Shown here piece by piece: positions 9,398 through 18,117 of a DNA stretch of 43,133 nt. The notes under the pieces are model-generated. The model had not been told where the DNA came from. It searched no databases and saw nothing but the letters and a program-made list of their open reading frames with translations. Positions within the stretch are counted from its first letter, which is position 1. Each line of letters starts with the position of its first letter. A program made the translations under genes and the position numbers. Source of the stretch: Bradymonadales bacterium (lineage in GTDB: Bacteria > Myxococcota > Bradymonadia > REDH01); NCBI GenBank assembly GCA_947483645.1, contig CANKLS010000005.1, forward strand, positions 1 to 43,133, written 5' to 3'.

Positions 9398-10245
9398 CGC
9401 CTGCTGAACTCGTCAGGGCCTACGCTCGCCCAAACAAGAAGCGGCTTGGCCAGCACTTCCTGACCCAGGTTGGACTCCTCGACCGCATGGTTACCTGCAT
9501 CGGCGACGCGGTGGAGGTCATCGAGGTCGGACCGGGTCCGGGAACGCTGACCACCCGGCTGCTTGCAGCGGGCAAGCGGGTGCGCGCCGTGGAGATCGAC
9601 CGAGACGCCATTGCCTTCCTGCAGGAGGCCTTCGCCGACAACGCGGCCTTCGAGGTGATCGAGGCCGATGCCACCAAGACGATTCTGCCACAGCTGCTGT
9701 CAGAGGGGCCGCGCGTGCTCGTGGGGAACCTGCCCTACAATGTCGGCAACGAGATCCTCTTCCGTGCGATGGAGGCGGATAACGCACCCGACCGGATGGT
9801 GCTGATGTTCCAGAAGGAGGTGGCAGAGCGCATCGTCTGCACCGGTCGATCGTCGCAGTTCTCTCTGTTGTCGGTGGGGGTCGGAAACCGATACCGCGCG
9901 CGGATTGCCTTTCTCGTCTCGGCAGGCGCCTTCGTGCCGCCGCCGAAGGTGGCAAGCGCTGTCGTGGTACTCGATCGGCTGCCTGCGCCTCTGGCCTCGG
10001 GCGAGACTGCGCGCTGGCTTCGGCGGCTCGCTGCGGCCGCGTTTGGCCAGCGCCGCAAGATGATGCGGTCGTCACTCCGGAGCGTGGTGGCGGCGCCGGA
10101 GCCGCTGCTGCTGGCGGCAGGAATCTCGCCTACCAGCCGCCCCGAGGAGCTCGAAGTTGCCGACCTAGTCCGGCTGGCGGTCCTGGCCGAAGCGAGCGGT
10201 CTGTCAGCGGTCGTCGGAGAGCCGGTCCCAGAGGCGGACGAGTAG
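9394..10245 (+). CDS. ksgA: 16S rRNA (adenine1518/1519-N6)-dimethyltransferase
   Basis: Dimethylates two adjacent adenines in the 3' helix of 16S rRNA during small-subunit maturation, using S-adenosylmethionine. Seen: KRLGQHFLT near the N terminus, EVGPGPGTLT (SAM-binding motif I), AVEIDRDA (motif II), VLVGNLPYNVGNEI with the catalytic NLPY, and a basic helical C-terminal domain. From GTG 9394 it is 283 residues, close to the usual 270. The frame extends upstream into the preceding gene, but the GTGA overlap and the alignment of KRLGQHFL favour 9394. Its 3' end overlaps the facing gene by 42 bases, leaving no room for a terminator. Confidence 0.93.
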   Translation: MTPAELVRAYARPNKKRLGQHFLTQVGLLDRMVTCIGDAVEVIEVGPGPGTLTTRLLAAGKRVRAVEIDRDAIAFLQEAFADNAAFEVIEADATKTILPQLLSEGPRVLVGNLPYNVGNEILFRAMEADNAPDRMVLMFQKEVAERIVCTGRSSQFSLLSVGVGNRYRARIAFLVSAGAFVPPPKVASAVVVLDRLPAPLASGETARWLRRLAAAAFGQRRKMMRSSLRSVVAAPEPLLLAAGISPTSRPEELEVADLVRLAVLAEASGLSAVVGEPVPEADE

Positions 10246-11799
10246 CTTCTTCTCGTAGCGCTTGAGGAGGAGCGGGTCGTCGGTCGCAAGCGGGGTGCCC
10301 TCTGGCGTCACCCAGACGAGGTGGGGCAGCAGCGCCGTGTCGGCCCACCAACTCCCGTCGTCTTGCCAGGCGGCTGTGCCGTGGTCGGTGACTAGAAAAC
10401 GGGTGGAGGGGTCTCGGCTCTCGAGCGGCTGGAGCAGGAGCGTCTCGCCGACCCGAGAGAGGGTGAGTGAGCGGTCCGCCAGCAGCGGGATCGGGGCTTC
10501 GGTCCAGGCCGGCGCATCGCCTCCACCCTGACGCCAGGCCCGCGCCATGGCTGCGTCGGCGACCCACCAGCCATCGCCTGCGCGGAGTGCGAGCGTGAGC
10601 GACAGCTGCGCCGCTTCGGGGAGGGAGAGTCGGGAGGGTTGCGGACGGTCCGACCAGATCAGCGCTGTTGCCCTGTCTGGGATCTGCAGCATGGCCCATC
10701 GGTCATCGGGGGTCGTAACCCAGTGTGGCGCAGCCCCACAGATGGGTCCTGCGACGGTAGCAGCCCGTTCGCCGGTGCGTTCATCGACGCGCCAGGCCTG
10801 TTGCGCGCAGCCAGCCATCCAGAGCGGCTCAAGGGTCAGCTTGCGACCCCGCACGACCGTTTGGCGCGCGGCAGTTCCGACGCTTTCAGACGCCTCTGCG
10901 GTGGCTGGCGCGGTTGCCCAGCCGGCCTCGCTGTGGCGGGGAGAAGTAGGTGCGCCCGGCGCGGTGAGCGCGAGCTGTCTGCCGCTCCAGCGGGCACCGT
11001 TCCAAGCAGGGACACGGGGTCGCGTAACGGCTGCTGCGGCCACCTCCGACAGCACGATGCAAGGCTTCGGTAGCCCGTCGCCGTCGAAGGTGTCGCAGCT
11101 GCGCCAGCCGTTCTGCGCTGAGGCTGATGGCGGTGGCTCGCCGAGGAGTGCCGTGCGCACGACCTTGTCGGTACCTGCGCTGCGCACGGCAGCCCAAACG
11201 GCTGTCGCGCTCGCGCCAGCATCGACGATGCCATCGTTGGCGATCGTGGCGCTCAGCAGCTGCGTACTGGCAGCCTGCACGAGCGCCTTCACGGCCTCCT
11301 CTTCGCTCCAGATGAGCACGGTGCCGAGGGGTGAGATAAGGCAGCTAGCGTCATCGCCGGGAACCGCGGACTCCGAGAGCGTGACCGAACGGCTGGCATC
11401 GTGCAGCGTGACCCTGCCAGCCTTCGTCCAGCTCCAGGCGAACTCTCCACCACGGCAGCGGACAGAGCCTGCGATCTCCTCCTGCGCGGCCGTCTGCAAC
11501 GTCGGCAGAGAGAGCCAGGAAAGCGTCTCGTCGGCGAAGAGTGCGACCCGATCGCCCTGCAGCAGCGTTGCTGCATCGGGCTCGATGCGTCGCCAAGCGC
11601 GGGGGGCGCCCGAGGCTTTCGACCAGACGAAGAGCAGGTCGTCGGTGCCTCTGCTGATGCGCAGGTCTGCAGTCTCCTCCACGGAGGCGATGCCGCTGTG
11701 ACCTGCAAGCCGGAAACCTGCCTCTCCAGCCTGCGCTGCAGAGCCGCCTCCAACGCAGAGGAGGAGTGCAAGCGGGATGGTTCGTGCCCTATGCAACAT
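10204..11799 (-). CDS. Exported protein of unknown function (third gene of metzincin unit)
   Basis: A 531-residue protein with a clear signal peptide (RTIPLALLLCVGG...AQA|GEAG), so exported. The frame is open 25 codons further upstream, but ATG 11799 starts exactly at the signal peptide and has GAGAGAGG before it, so it is preferred. The mature part is rich in Trp, Ala and short beta-strand-like segments (for example ALFADETLSWLSL, TALIWSDRPQPSRLSL, TRFLVTDHGTAAWQDDGSWW), which could be a beta-propeller-like fold. This is inference and no family was recognised. Its start lies 11 bases inside the end of the metalloprotease gene, so the two are coupled. Function unknown. Confidence 0.75.
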   Translation of the reverse strand: MLHRARTIPLALLLCVGGGSAAQAGEAGFRLAGHSGIASVEETADLRISRGTDDLLFVWSKASGAPRAWRRIEPDAATLLQGDRVALFADETLSWLSLPTLQTAAQEEIAGSVRCRGGEFAWSWTKAGRVTLHDASRSVTLSESAVPGDDASCLISPLGTVLIWSEEEAVKALVQAASTQLLSATIANDGIVDAGASATAVWAAVRSAGTDKVVRTALLGEPPPSASAQNGWRSCDTFDGDGLPKPCIVLSEVAAAAVTRPRVPAWNGARWSGRQLALTAPGAPTSPRHSEAGWATAPATAEASESVGTAARQTVVRGRKLTLEPLWMAGCAQQAWRVDERTGERAATVAGPICGAAPHWVTTPDDRWAMLQIPDRATALIWSDRPQPSRLSLPEAAQLSLTLALRAGDGWWVADAAMARAWRQGGGDAPAWTEAPIPLLADRSLTLSRVGETLLLQPLESRDPSTRFLVTDHGTAAWQDDGSWWADTALLPHLVWVTPEGTPLATDDPLLLKRYEKKLLVRLWDRLSDDR

Positions 11800-13972
11800 G
11801 CTTGCCTCTCTCTCTTCGCATCCAGGCCAACACACCGAACATGGCAGCGACAGACCACCACGAACCGCTCGCACCGCCCGCAGCGCAATCGTCGCGCGGC
11901 GCTTTCGGGGTCACGACCGCACCTCCGCAGAAGGCGTCGGGCCCAGGGCAGTCTGCGGCGCTCGCGACCGGCGCGGTCTGGCTCAGTGTTCGCGCATAGA
12001 AGAACCCCGGCTCCGGCGGGGTGCAGGCTGTCTCGGTGGCTGCCGGGTAGGCCGCTGCGACGGCTTCGACGTCGTCGTCGGCAAGCTCGCGCTTCTGGCG
12101 CTCGCCCGGCGCACTGCTGGCGAACATCGTCGCGCGTGCGCAGTCCGGCACAAAGGAGCCGTCGGAGAAGCAGGGAGGGTGGTCGAGACCCAGGAAATGG
12201 CCCGCCTCGTGGGTTACAACATTCTGCACATCATAGGCGTCGGGGTCGGTGGTTTCACCCGTCATCCAGCGCTTGCTCCCAACGCCGTTGAGCTCCATGT
12301 CGGCCGTTACGATCTCTCCCGTGGCCGCCTCAAAGACCGGTGTGGTCACGCCGAGCGCCACGCTGGAGTGGTTCCAGGAGGCGGTCTGCAGCACGATGAT
12401 GTTCACGTTGCCGCGCGGGTTGCCCTCGCCGTCGACAGCGATGCCGATTTCCCGCTCGTCGGTCTCGCCGAGATTGCTTGCCTGCCAAGCGGCGCCGGCG
12501 GCGCCGTTCCATGCGTCGAACCCCGCGGTTACAGCCTCGGCGAGCGCCGTGTCGGGCGACGAGAAGTTCGGCGCGACGCAGAAGCCTCCGACACACCACT
12601 GGCCGTTCGCGGCGCAGTCGGTTCGCGACTGCTCGCGCGTCTCGCAGGCGCCATCGGCACAGCTGCCGGACCTCTCCAGCACCACCAGGCCGTCGCCATC
12701 GCAGACGCTACCCAGCGTCTCGGCCGCGCAGAGGCCGGCGTCGCAATCGACCGCCTCTGCACATCCGCCCGGCACGCAGACCATGGGCGTCGCGTTGGCC
12801 TCCGTACATTGGCCACAGTCAAAGGAGACGGTGCCGGCCTCGCAACTCCGCCAGCCTCGCTCGAGGCGGATGCCGTTGTCGGGGAGCACATAGTTGCCGC
12901 CCTCGCACCGTCCGAGCGGAGCCCGCGCACGCACAGCGCCCAGCTGTAGATGGTACCCCACGCAGGCGGTTGGCCAGCGTACAGGCTTGGGCAGTTCGCC
13001 ATCCGGACAGGGAAAGAAGGCGCCGGGCAGCCCTGCGCCGACACAGGCGCCCTGCCGGCAGACGGTGCCACCGGGGCAGTCGGCGCGCAGCTCGGCGCGG
13101 GCGCAGCGACCGTTCGTGCAGGCCGCGGTGGTGGCATAGAAGACCCGCTGGCCTCCGTCGCACCAGGGGGCTGTCGGTGGCGCGTCGCAGGCCTCACCGG
13201 GCGCGCAGGCTGCAGGAGGCTCGCAGAGGCCCGCCACACAGAGGTCGCCGTTCGCCGCGCAGTCCTGGCGCTCCTCGGTGAAGTCGCACTGCAGGTCGGT
13301 CGTGGAGCAGCAGCCGCCCGTACCCGAGGGGCCACCGCAGCCGGCTGGCAGGCAGCTCCCGTTGCGGCAGAGGCTGCCGTCCGGACAGGCCTCGCGCCGC
13401 TCGGTTGCCTCGCACTGGTTGGCGGTACAGTTGCCGCGCTCCTCAAAGAAGACCAGCGTCTCGCCATCACACCAGGCGCGCGGGACGGGCGCCAGACAGA
13501 CCGAGCCCGGCGTGCAGCCTGCCGGAGCCACGCAGTTTCCATCCACGCAGACCGTGTCGCCGCTGCAGGCCGCCCGTGTCTCCTCGAAGGTACAGGTCGC
13601 CATGGCCGTGGTGCAACAGCCCTGTGCGAACTCGTCTGGCGTGCAGCGCTCTGCCACCCAGACACAGGCGTCGAGCGGCGCAGCAGAGCGACCGTTGCGG
13701 AGCGAAACAACCTCGTTGCCCTCGCAGTGGGGTGCCGGCGTGATGCAGGCTGGCACGGCGCGAAAGTAGTCGCAGGCCTCCACGGGCGCGCGGGTCTGGC
13801 CCCCCGTGCGGAGCACCGCGGTCTCGCCGGCGCAATGCGGCGGTTCGGCCTCGCAGGGGAGGGCGATGTCGGGCGTGTAGCAGGTCTGCGTGCGCAGGTA
13901 GGCTGCCGCTGGTTGGGCCAGAAGCATCAAGAAGAGCAGGGCTTTCACAAACCCGAGCCGGCGCCCGCTCAC
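11789..13972 (-). CDS. Secreted Cys-rich metzincin (matrixin-like) protease with MYXO-CTERM-like tail
   Basis: A 727-residue predicted zinc protease. Order seen: signal peptide (ALLFLMLLAQPAAA); about 450 residues of Cys-rich modules related to those of the first gene in the window (CxPGxxC, WCDGxxxVF, GxC, CxxG...C); then a metzincin catalytic domain with HEAGHFLGLDH at about residue 584 (three zinc-binding His plus catalytic Glu) and a downstream ATMF Met-turn candidate. The C terminus has a Cys and Gly-rich stretch (DDCAAGGASG), a hydrophobic helix and MRRERGK, the layout of the MYXO-CTERM sorting signal. Family knowledge: such tails mark proteins exported by type II secretion and processed by a myxosortase before surface attachment. 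The start is GTG, overlapping the preceding gene's TGA (GTGA). The Cys modules may act as prodomain or substrate-binding region; the substrate is unknown. Confidence 0.85.
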   Translation of the reverse strand: MSGRRLGFVKALLFLMLLAQPAAAYLRTQTCYTPDIALPCEAEPPHCAGETAVLRTGGQTRAPVEACDYFRAVPACITPAPHCEGNEVVSLRNGRSAAPLDACVWVAERCTPDEFAQGCCTTAMATCTFEETRAACSGDTVCVDGNCVAPAGCTPGSVCLAPVPRAWCDGETLVFFEERGNCTANQCEATERREACPDGSLCRNGSCLPAGCGGPSGTGGCCSTTDLQCDFTEERQDCAANGDLCVAGLCEPPAACAPGEACDAPPTAPWCDGGQRVFYATTAACTNGRCARAELRADCPGGTVCRQGACVGAGLPGAFFPCPDGELPKPVRWPTACVGYHLQLGAVRARAPLGRCEGGNYVLPDNGIRLERGWRSCEAGTVSFDCGQCTEANATPMVCVPGGCAEAVDCDAGLCAAETLGSVCDGDGLVVLERSGSCADGACETREQSRTDCAANGQWCVGGFCVAPNFSSPDTALAEAVTAGFDAWNGAAGAAWQASNLGETDEREIGIAVDGEGNPRGNVNIIVLQTASWNHSSVALGVTTPVFEAATGEIVTADMELNGVGSKRWMTGETTDPDAYDVQNVVTHEAGHFLGLDHPPCFSDGSFVPDCARATMFASSAPGERQKRELADDDVEAVAAAYPAATETACTPPEPGFFYARTLSQTAPVASAADCPGPDAFCGGAVVTPKAPRDDCAAGGASGSWWSVAAMFGVLAWMRRERGKHVA

Positions 13973-14520
13973 GGCTGCGACCTCAGAAATGCCGAGAGCG
14001 CCGGCAGCGACCAGACCGGGTTGAGTGTCTGCGCGCTGCTGCCGTTTGCAACCGCCGGCTCGGCGAAGACCAGCCCATCGAACGAACGGCGCGCCTGAGA
14101 CTGCCCACCTTCGCCCGGCTCAACGAAGAAGACGCCGAGCGACAGCCCCGCAGGCGTCCAAGCCCCGTCCGACCGCCGCTCCAGCAGCACGATGACCTCC
14201 TGCCCCGGCACAAACTGCGGCGCCCCCGCCACCACCGAGGCCCAGCGACCAACCCGGCCACCCTCGCTCCGGAACTCCACCGTCCCAGCGACTGGCTCGC
14301 CCTTGAACTGCTCCGACACCTCTACGCGGACGCTCCGCTCGGGGCCTCCTCCGACCCAGATAGAATCGACCGCGGCAATGCGGCCGCGCACCACCAGCCC
14401 GCTCACGGCAACCAGCTCCTGCATCGAGACGGCCATCACCGTCGTCGCGGCCGCCCGAGGCGACGGAGCCAGCGACAATCCGACAAAGAAGAGACTGAAC
14501 AAAAGGCTTCGAGCGCGCAT
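13969..14520 (-). CDS. Small exported beta-rich protein, partner of the metzincin
   Basis: A 183-residue protein with a signal peptide (LLFSLFFVGLSLAPSPRAAA) followed by alternating beta segments: SMQELVAVSGLVVRGRIAAV, SVRVEVSEQFKGEPVAGTVEF and QFVPGQEVIVLLERR. I recall a similar layout (an 'M..LV..SD.VV.GRV' start, then 'V.E.LKG' and 'F..GE..LLFL') in exported proteins of Myxococcota that sit beside matrixin-type proteases, but I do not know a function. The gene heads a three-gene minus-strand unit: its TGA overlaps the GTG of the protease. It is divergent from the uvrA-like gene across a 117-base spacer. It could be an inhibitor, chaperone or anchor for the protease; this is inference from position only. 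Confidence 0.75.
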   Translation of the reverse strand: MRARSLLFSLFFVGLSLAPSPRAAATTVMAVSMQELVAVSGLVVRGRIAAVDSIWVGGGPERSVRVEVSEQFKGEPVAGTVEFRSEGGRVGRWASVVAGAPQFVPGQEVIVLLERRSDGAWTPAGLSLGVFFVEPGEGGQSQARRSFDGLVFAEPAVANGSSAQTLNPVWSLPALSAFLRSQP

Positions 14521-14637
14521 GGGATGAGCTTAGTGAATCGCCCCCGCCAAGTCACCGTTTTGCGCACCGCTGCAACCCCACTTGCATCCTAGTTCGCGCC
14601 CGACCAGAACGGGGGCCTCTCCATCCGCAGCAGCACC

Positions 14638-17442
14638 ATGGCCAAAGCCCCATCGACCCCCGCGCCCGCGCCCGAGGAGCGGGACGACATCATCGTCCGC
14701 GGCGCCGAGACCCACAACCTCAAGTCCATCGATGTCGCCATCCCGCGCGGCACGCTCACGGTGGTCTCGGGCGTGAGCGGTAGCGGCAAGTCGTCGCTCG
14801 CCTTCGATACGCTCTATGCCGAAGGGCAGCGTCGCTACGTGGAGACCCTCTCCACCTACGCCCGCCAGTTCCTCCACCCCATGCCCAAGCCGCCCGTCGG
14901 CTCCATCTCCAACATCCCGCCCGCCGTCGCGCTGCGGCAGGGCAGCTCCATCTCCAATGCCAAGTCCAGCGTCGCCACCCTCACCGAGCTGCTTGACCAC
15001 CTCCAGGTGCTCTTCGCGCGTGCTGGAGAGGTGGTCTGTAAGAGCTGCGGCACCACCGTCGTCCCCTTCAACGTGCCCCGAACCGTCGAGTGGCTGCAGC
15101 AGCATGCGCGCGGCGAGCGGGTCCTCATCGTTGCCACTGCCCGCCCCAACGCAGACGGCATGGGCGACCTTCTCCGACAACTCATCGCAGACGGCTACCA
15201 GCGCGCCTGGCTCGAAGGCGAAGTGGTCGAGATTGAGTCCGAGGCCTCCATCTCGCTCGTGCGCGCCGCCCAGGTCGAGGTCATCATCGACAGGCTCGCC
15301 GTAGAGGACGACGCGCTGCGGCTGCGCGAGGCGCTCGAGGCAGCCTTCAAGTTCGCCGAAGGGGCCGTCTCCGTGGTCTTCTGGGACCGCGAAACCGAAG
15401 GCCGCCGCGAGCAGCGCACCTTCCATCGCGGATGGGTCTGCAGCGGTTGTGGCACTGCGCACAAAGAGCCCATGCCCTCGCTTTTCCACCCCTTCAACGC
15501 GCTTGGCGCATGCGGCCGCTGCGAAGGGTTCGGCAGAAGTGTAGGCCTCGACCCCTTCAAGACCGTTCCCGATCCAACGCTCACGCTCGAGCGCGGCGCA
15601 CTCGCCATCTTCGACATCCCCTCCGCCCGGCGCCCCCGCAAGCAGATGCTCGAGTGGTGCATGGCCGAAGGCATTGCGATCGACATCCCCTGGCTCCGGC
15701 TCTCGCAGGCGAACCAGAACCGCATCCTCTACGGCGACAAGGGCTGGGCCGGCGCGGCCGGCTGGCTCGAAGAGATCCTCGCCGATCGTACCCTCGGCGG
15801 CATCCGATTCCACGCGATGCGCTATCGTAGCTTCACCGTCTGCAGCGAGTGCCAGGGCTCGGGTCTTAACGCCGACGCCCGCGCGGTCAGAATCGCGGGC
15901 CTCCACCTCGGAAACATCCTCGCGCTTCGCATCGACGAGGCCGTGCTCTGGGCGCAGGCCATCGCACTCGTTCCGGCCCTTCAGAAGGCGCTCGAACGGC
16001 TCATCACCGAGGTCCGCGAGCGGCTCGGCTACCTTGCCGACGCAGGCCTTGGCTACCTCACGCTCATGCGGCAGGCCAAGACCCTCTCCGGCGGTGAGAT
16101 CCACCGCGTCATCCTCGCCACCAGCCTCGGACGCATGCTCACCGACACGCTCTACGTGCTCGATGAGCCCACGGCGGGACTCCACCCGCACGACACCGAG
16201 CGGATGATGCAGGTGGTCGAGAAGCTGCGCGATATCGGCAACACCGTCGTGGTGGTCGAGCACGATCCCGATGTGATCCGGCGCGCCCAGCATGTGGTCG
16301 AACTCGGCCCCTTCGGTGGAGACCGCGGCGGCGAGGTGCTCTTTTCGGGCACCGTCGAAGGGCTGCAACTGTCGGCGACACCAACCGGAGAACTGCTCCG
16401 CAAGCGGAGCCTCACCTTCACGGGAACGGCTCCCACTCACGCCTCCGTGCTCACCATCAAGGCTGCCCATCTCCACAACATTCAGGGGGTTGAGGTCCAC
16501 TTTCCGCACGGGGCGCTGACCGCCGTCACGGGCGTCAGCGGCTCAGGCAAATCCACCCTTGTACACGACCTCCTCTATGCCCACCTCGAGTCCCGCCGCG
16601 GCTCCGGACCTGCCGACGGGCTGCCGCCGGCCGAGGTCACGGGCGACATCTTCTCGGAAGTGGTGATGGTCGACCAGTCGAGCATTTCCCGCTCCTCTCG
16701 CTCCTCGGCGCTCACCTTCTCCGGCGCCTACAGCGTCTTCCGCGACATGTACGCTGCGCTGCCCGATTCCAATGTCGCGCGGCTCACGGCCAGCCACTTC
16801 TCCTTCAATGTTGCAGGCGGCCGTTGCGAGCGCTGCGAAGGAGCCGGCGTGCTGTCGGTGGAGATGGTCTTCTTCGCCGATGTCGAGATCCCCTGCGATG
16901 TCTGCGAGGGTCGCCGCTTCACCCCGGCCGTGCTGGCACCCAAACTTCGCGGGCTGAGCATCGACCAGCTCTTCGAGTCCACGGTCCAGGAGGCGCTCGA
17001 GCGATTCTCCGACTCCGGCCCCGTCACCCGTCGGCTCGAGCCGCTCGCACGGGTCGGGCTAGGTTACATTCGGCTTGGCCAGTCGACGACCCAGATGTCA
17101 GGCGGCGAGCTGCAGCGGCTCAAACTCGCCTCCTATCTCGGCCAGTCGACCGCCTCCAACGCAGCGGGCGCGCTCTTCATCTTCGATGAGCCGACGGTCG
17201 GCCTCCACATGCGCGACGTCGAGCAGCTCGTCGACGCCATGCGCCAACTCACCGCGCTTGGCCATACGGTCATCGTTGTCGAGCACAACCTCGACCTCGT
17301 TGCGGCCTCCGACTGGGTGGTCGACATGGGGCCGGGCGCCGGCCCTGACGGAGGCGCCGTCGTCTACCAGGGTCCCGTCCAAGGGCTGCTGTCGGTCGAC
17401 GGGTCGCGCACCGGATTTCATCTCCGCGAGACCTTCGCATGA
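14638..17442 (+). CDS. uvrA: Divergent UvrA-family excinuclease ATPase
   Basis: UvrA is the dimeric ABC-type ATPase that finds damaged DNA and loads UvrB. This 934-residue protein has the full layout: Walker A GVSGSGKSS in the first half and GVSGSGKST in the second; a region between CKSCG and CSGCG that fits the UvrB-binding domain; zinc modules CSGC...CGRCEGFG and CERCEGAG...CDVCEG; signatures TLSGGEIHR and MSGGELQR; and Walker B VLDEPTAGLH and IFDEPTVGLH. It departs from canonical UvrA at usually conserved places: 'ALRQGSSISNAKSSVATLTEL' class residues replace the common SxNPRSTVGTxTE region; SSRSSALTFSG replaces TPRSNPATYTG; and IHR or LQR replaces AQR in the signatures. It may be a paralogue rather than the main UvrA. 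The N terminus has a short Pro/Ala-rich extension. No uvrB or uvrC lies in the window. Confidence 0.87.
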   Translation: MAKAPSTPAPAPEERDDIIVRGAETHNLKSIDVAIPRGTLTVVSGVSGSGKSSLAFDTLYAEGQRRYVETLSTYARQFLHPMPKPPVGSISNIPPAVALRQGSSISNAKSSVATLTELLDHLQVLFARAGEVVCKSCGTTVVPFNVPRTVEWLQQHARGERVLIVATARPNADGMGDLLRQLIADGYQRAWLEGEVVEIESEASISLVRAAQVEVIIDRLAVEDDALRLREALEAAFKFAEGAVSVVFWDRETEGRREQRTFHRGWVCSGCGTAHKEPMPSLFHPFNALGACGRCEGFGRSVGLDPFKTVPDPTLTLERGALAIFDIPSARRPRKQMLEWCMAEGIAIDIPWLRLSQANQNRILYGDKGWAGAAGWLEEILADRTLGGIRFHAMRYRSFTVCSECQGSGLNADARAVRIAGLHLGNILALRIDEAVLWAQAIALVPALQKALERLITEVRERLGYLADAGLGYLTLMRQAKTLSGGEIHRVILATSLGRMLTDTLYVLDEPTAGLHPHDTERMMQVVEKLRDIGNTVVVVEHDPDVIRRAQHVVELGPFGGDRGGEVLFSGTVEGLQLSATPTGELLRKRSLTFTGTAPTHASVLTIKAAHLHNIQGVEVHFPHGALTAVTGVSGSGKSTLVHDLLYAHLESRRGSGPADGLPPAEVTGDIFSEVVMVDQSSISRSSRSSALTFSGAYSVFRDMYAALPDSNVARLTASHFSFNVAGGRCERCEGAGVLSVEMVFFADVEIPCDVCEGRRFTPAVLAPKLRGLSIDQLFESTVQEALERFSDSGPVTRRLEPLARVGLGYIRLGQSTTQMSGGELQRLKLASYLGQSTASNAAGALFIFDEPTVGLHMRDVEQLVDAMRQLTALGHTVIVVEHNLDLVAASDWVVDMGPGAGPDGGAVVYQGPVQGLLSVDGSRTGFHLRETFA

Positions 17443-17462
17443 CCGGCGCGGCGGCTGCTGCC

Positions 17463-17491
17463 TTGACCGTCTCCGGCTCCGCTTGTAGCCA
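17463..17491 (+). promoter_or_regulatory. Possible promoter for the helical orphan gene
   Basis: TTGACC (17463-17468), close to the -35 consensus, is followed after 17 bases by TAGCCA (17486-17491), a weak -10. Transcription would begin about 27 bases before the ATG at 17525. Low-confidence reading by eye. Confidence 0.25.
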
Positions 17492-17524
17492 CAGCGCCTG
17501 CAACCCGGGCGAGGAGTCACCCCG

Positions 17525-18112
17525 ATGAGTCAGCCAAACTTCCTTCAGGTTGAGCGCAGCCTCAGCGCCTCTCTCGCCTGGTGCACTGCCCATCCGTCGA
17601 CGCCATCGGCGAAGGCCTACGGCCCCTCGCTGGCCGCCATGCAGCCGGCCTTCGATACGGTGAAGCTCGAGACCAACGCCACCTACAACGCCTGGCGCAG
17701 CCGCTACGGCGAAGAGCTCCGCGCCTTCAAGCGTCTCCGGCTGGTCATCGAAACCACCCGTGAACTCGCCGACGAGCATGCCATCGATGGCTGCCCCGAG
17801 CGGAGCATCCTCTACACCGAGCGGGCCGAAATCCACGGCCTCGCAGAGGAGACCATCGCCTTCCTCGCGCCGCATGCAGCGCAGTGGTCCTGGATCGCCC
17901 GACAGACAGCGGAGATGCATCGTCAGATCGCGCAGTCCAATGCCGATCAGGCCGCCGCGGAGGCCGCTTATGCAACCTACACTGTCTCTGTGAAGCGCCG
18001 CGTAGGCATCTACGCCGAAGCCGTCGCGCTGCTCAACGAGTTCCTCGACGAGAGCCGCAGCGATGCCCCTGGCGACCCGGGGCTTGCCGCAGCGGCCTAC
18101 AACAGGGCCTGA
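17525..18112 (+). CDS. Small helical protein of unknown function
   Basis: A 195-residue, mainly alpha-helical soluble protein with no signal peptide, membrane segment or recognised domain. Helices rich in Glu, Arg and Ala run through it (EELRAFKRLRLVIETTRELADEH, QTAEMHRQIAQSNADQAAAEAAY), giving coiled-coil potential, and aromatic residues are frequent (YNAWRSRYG, QWSWIARQ). The start is supported by GAGGAG about eight bases before the ATG (17525). It stands alone between the uvrA-like gene (82 bases upstream) and lon (102 bases downstream), with a possible terminator after it. Function not assigned. Confidence 0.7.
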   Translation: MSQPNFLQVERSLSASLAWCTAHPSTPSAKAYGPSLAAMQPAFDTVKLETNATYNAWRSRYGEELRAFKRLRLVIETTRELADEHAIDGCPERSILYTERAEIHGLAEETIAFLAPHAAQWSWIARQTAEMHRQIAQSNADQAAAEAAYATYTVSVKRRVGIYAEAVALLNEFLDESRSDAPGDPGLAAAAYNRA

Positions 18113-18117
18113 ACCGC

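Noticed and set aside
14530..16509. Long open frame (659 codons) antisense to the uvrA-like gene
   Set aside because: It mirrors the codon structure of the sense gene in GC-rich DNA, has low-complexity Gly/Glu/Asp-rich translation and no recognisable domain. The same type of shadow lies opposite glnD, mutL (25918-28128), aroA (30668-32149) and gspE (41328-43067).
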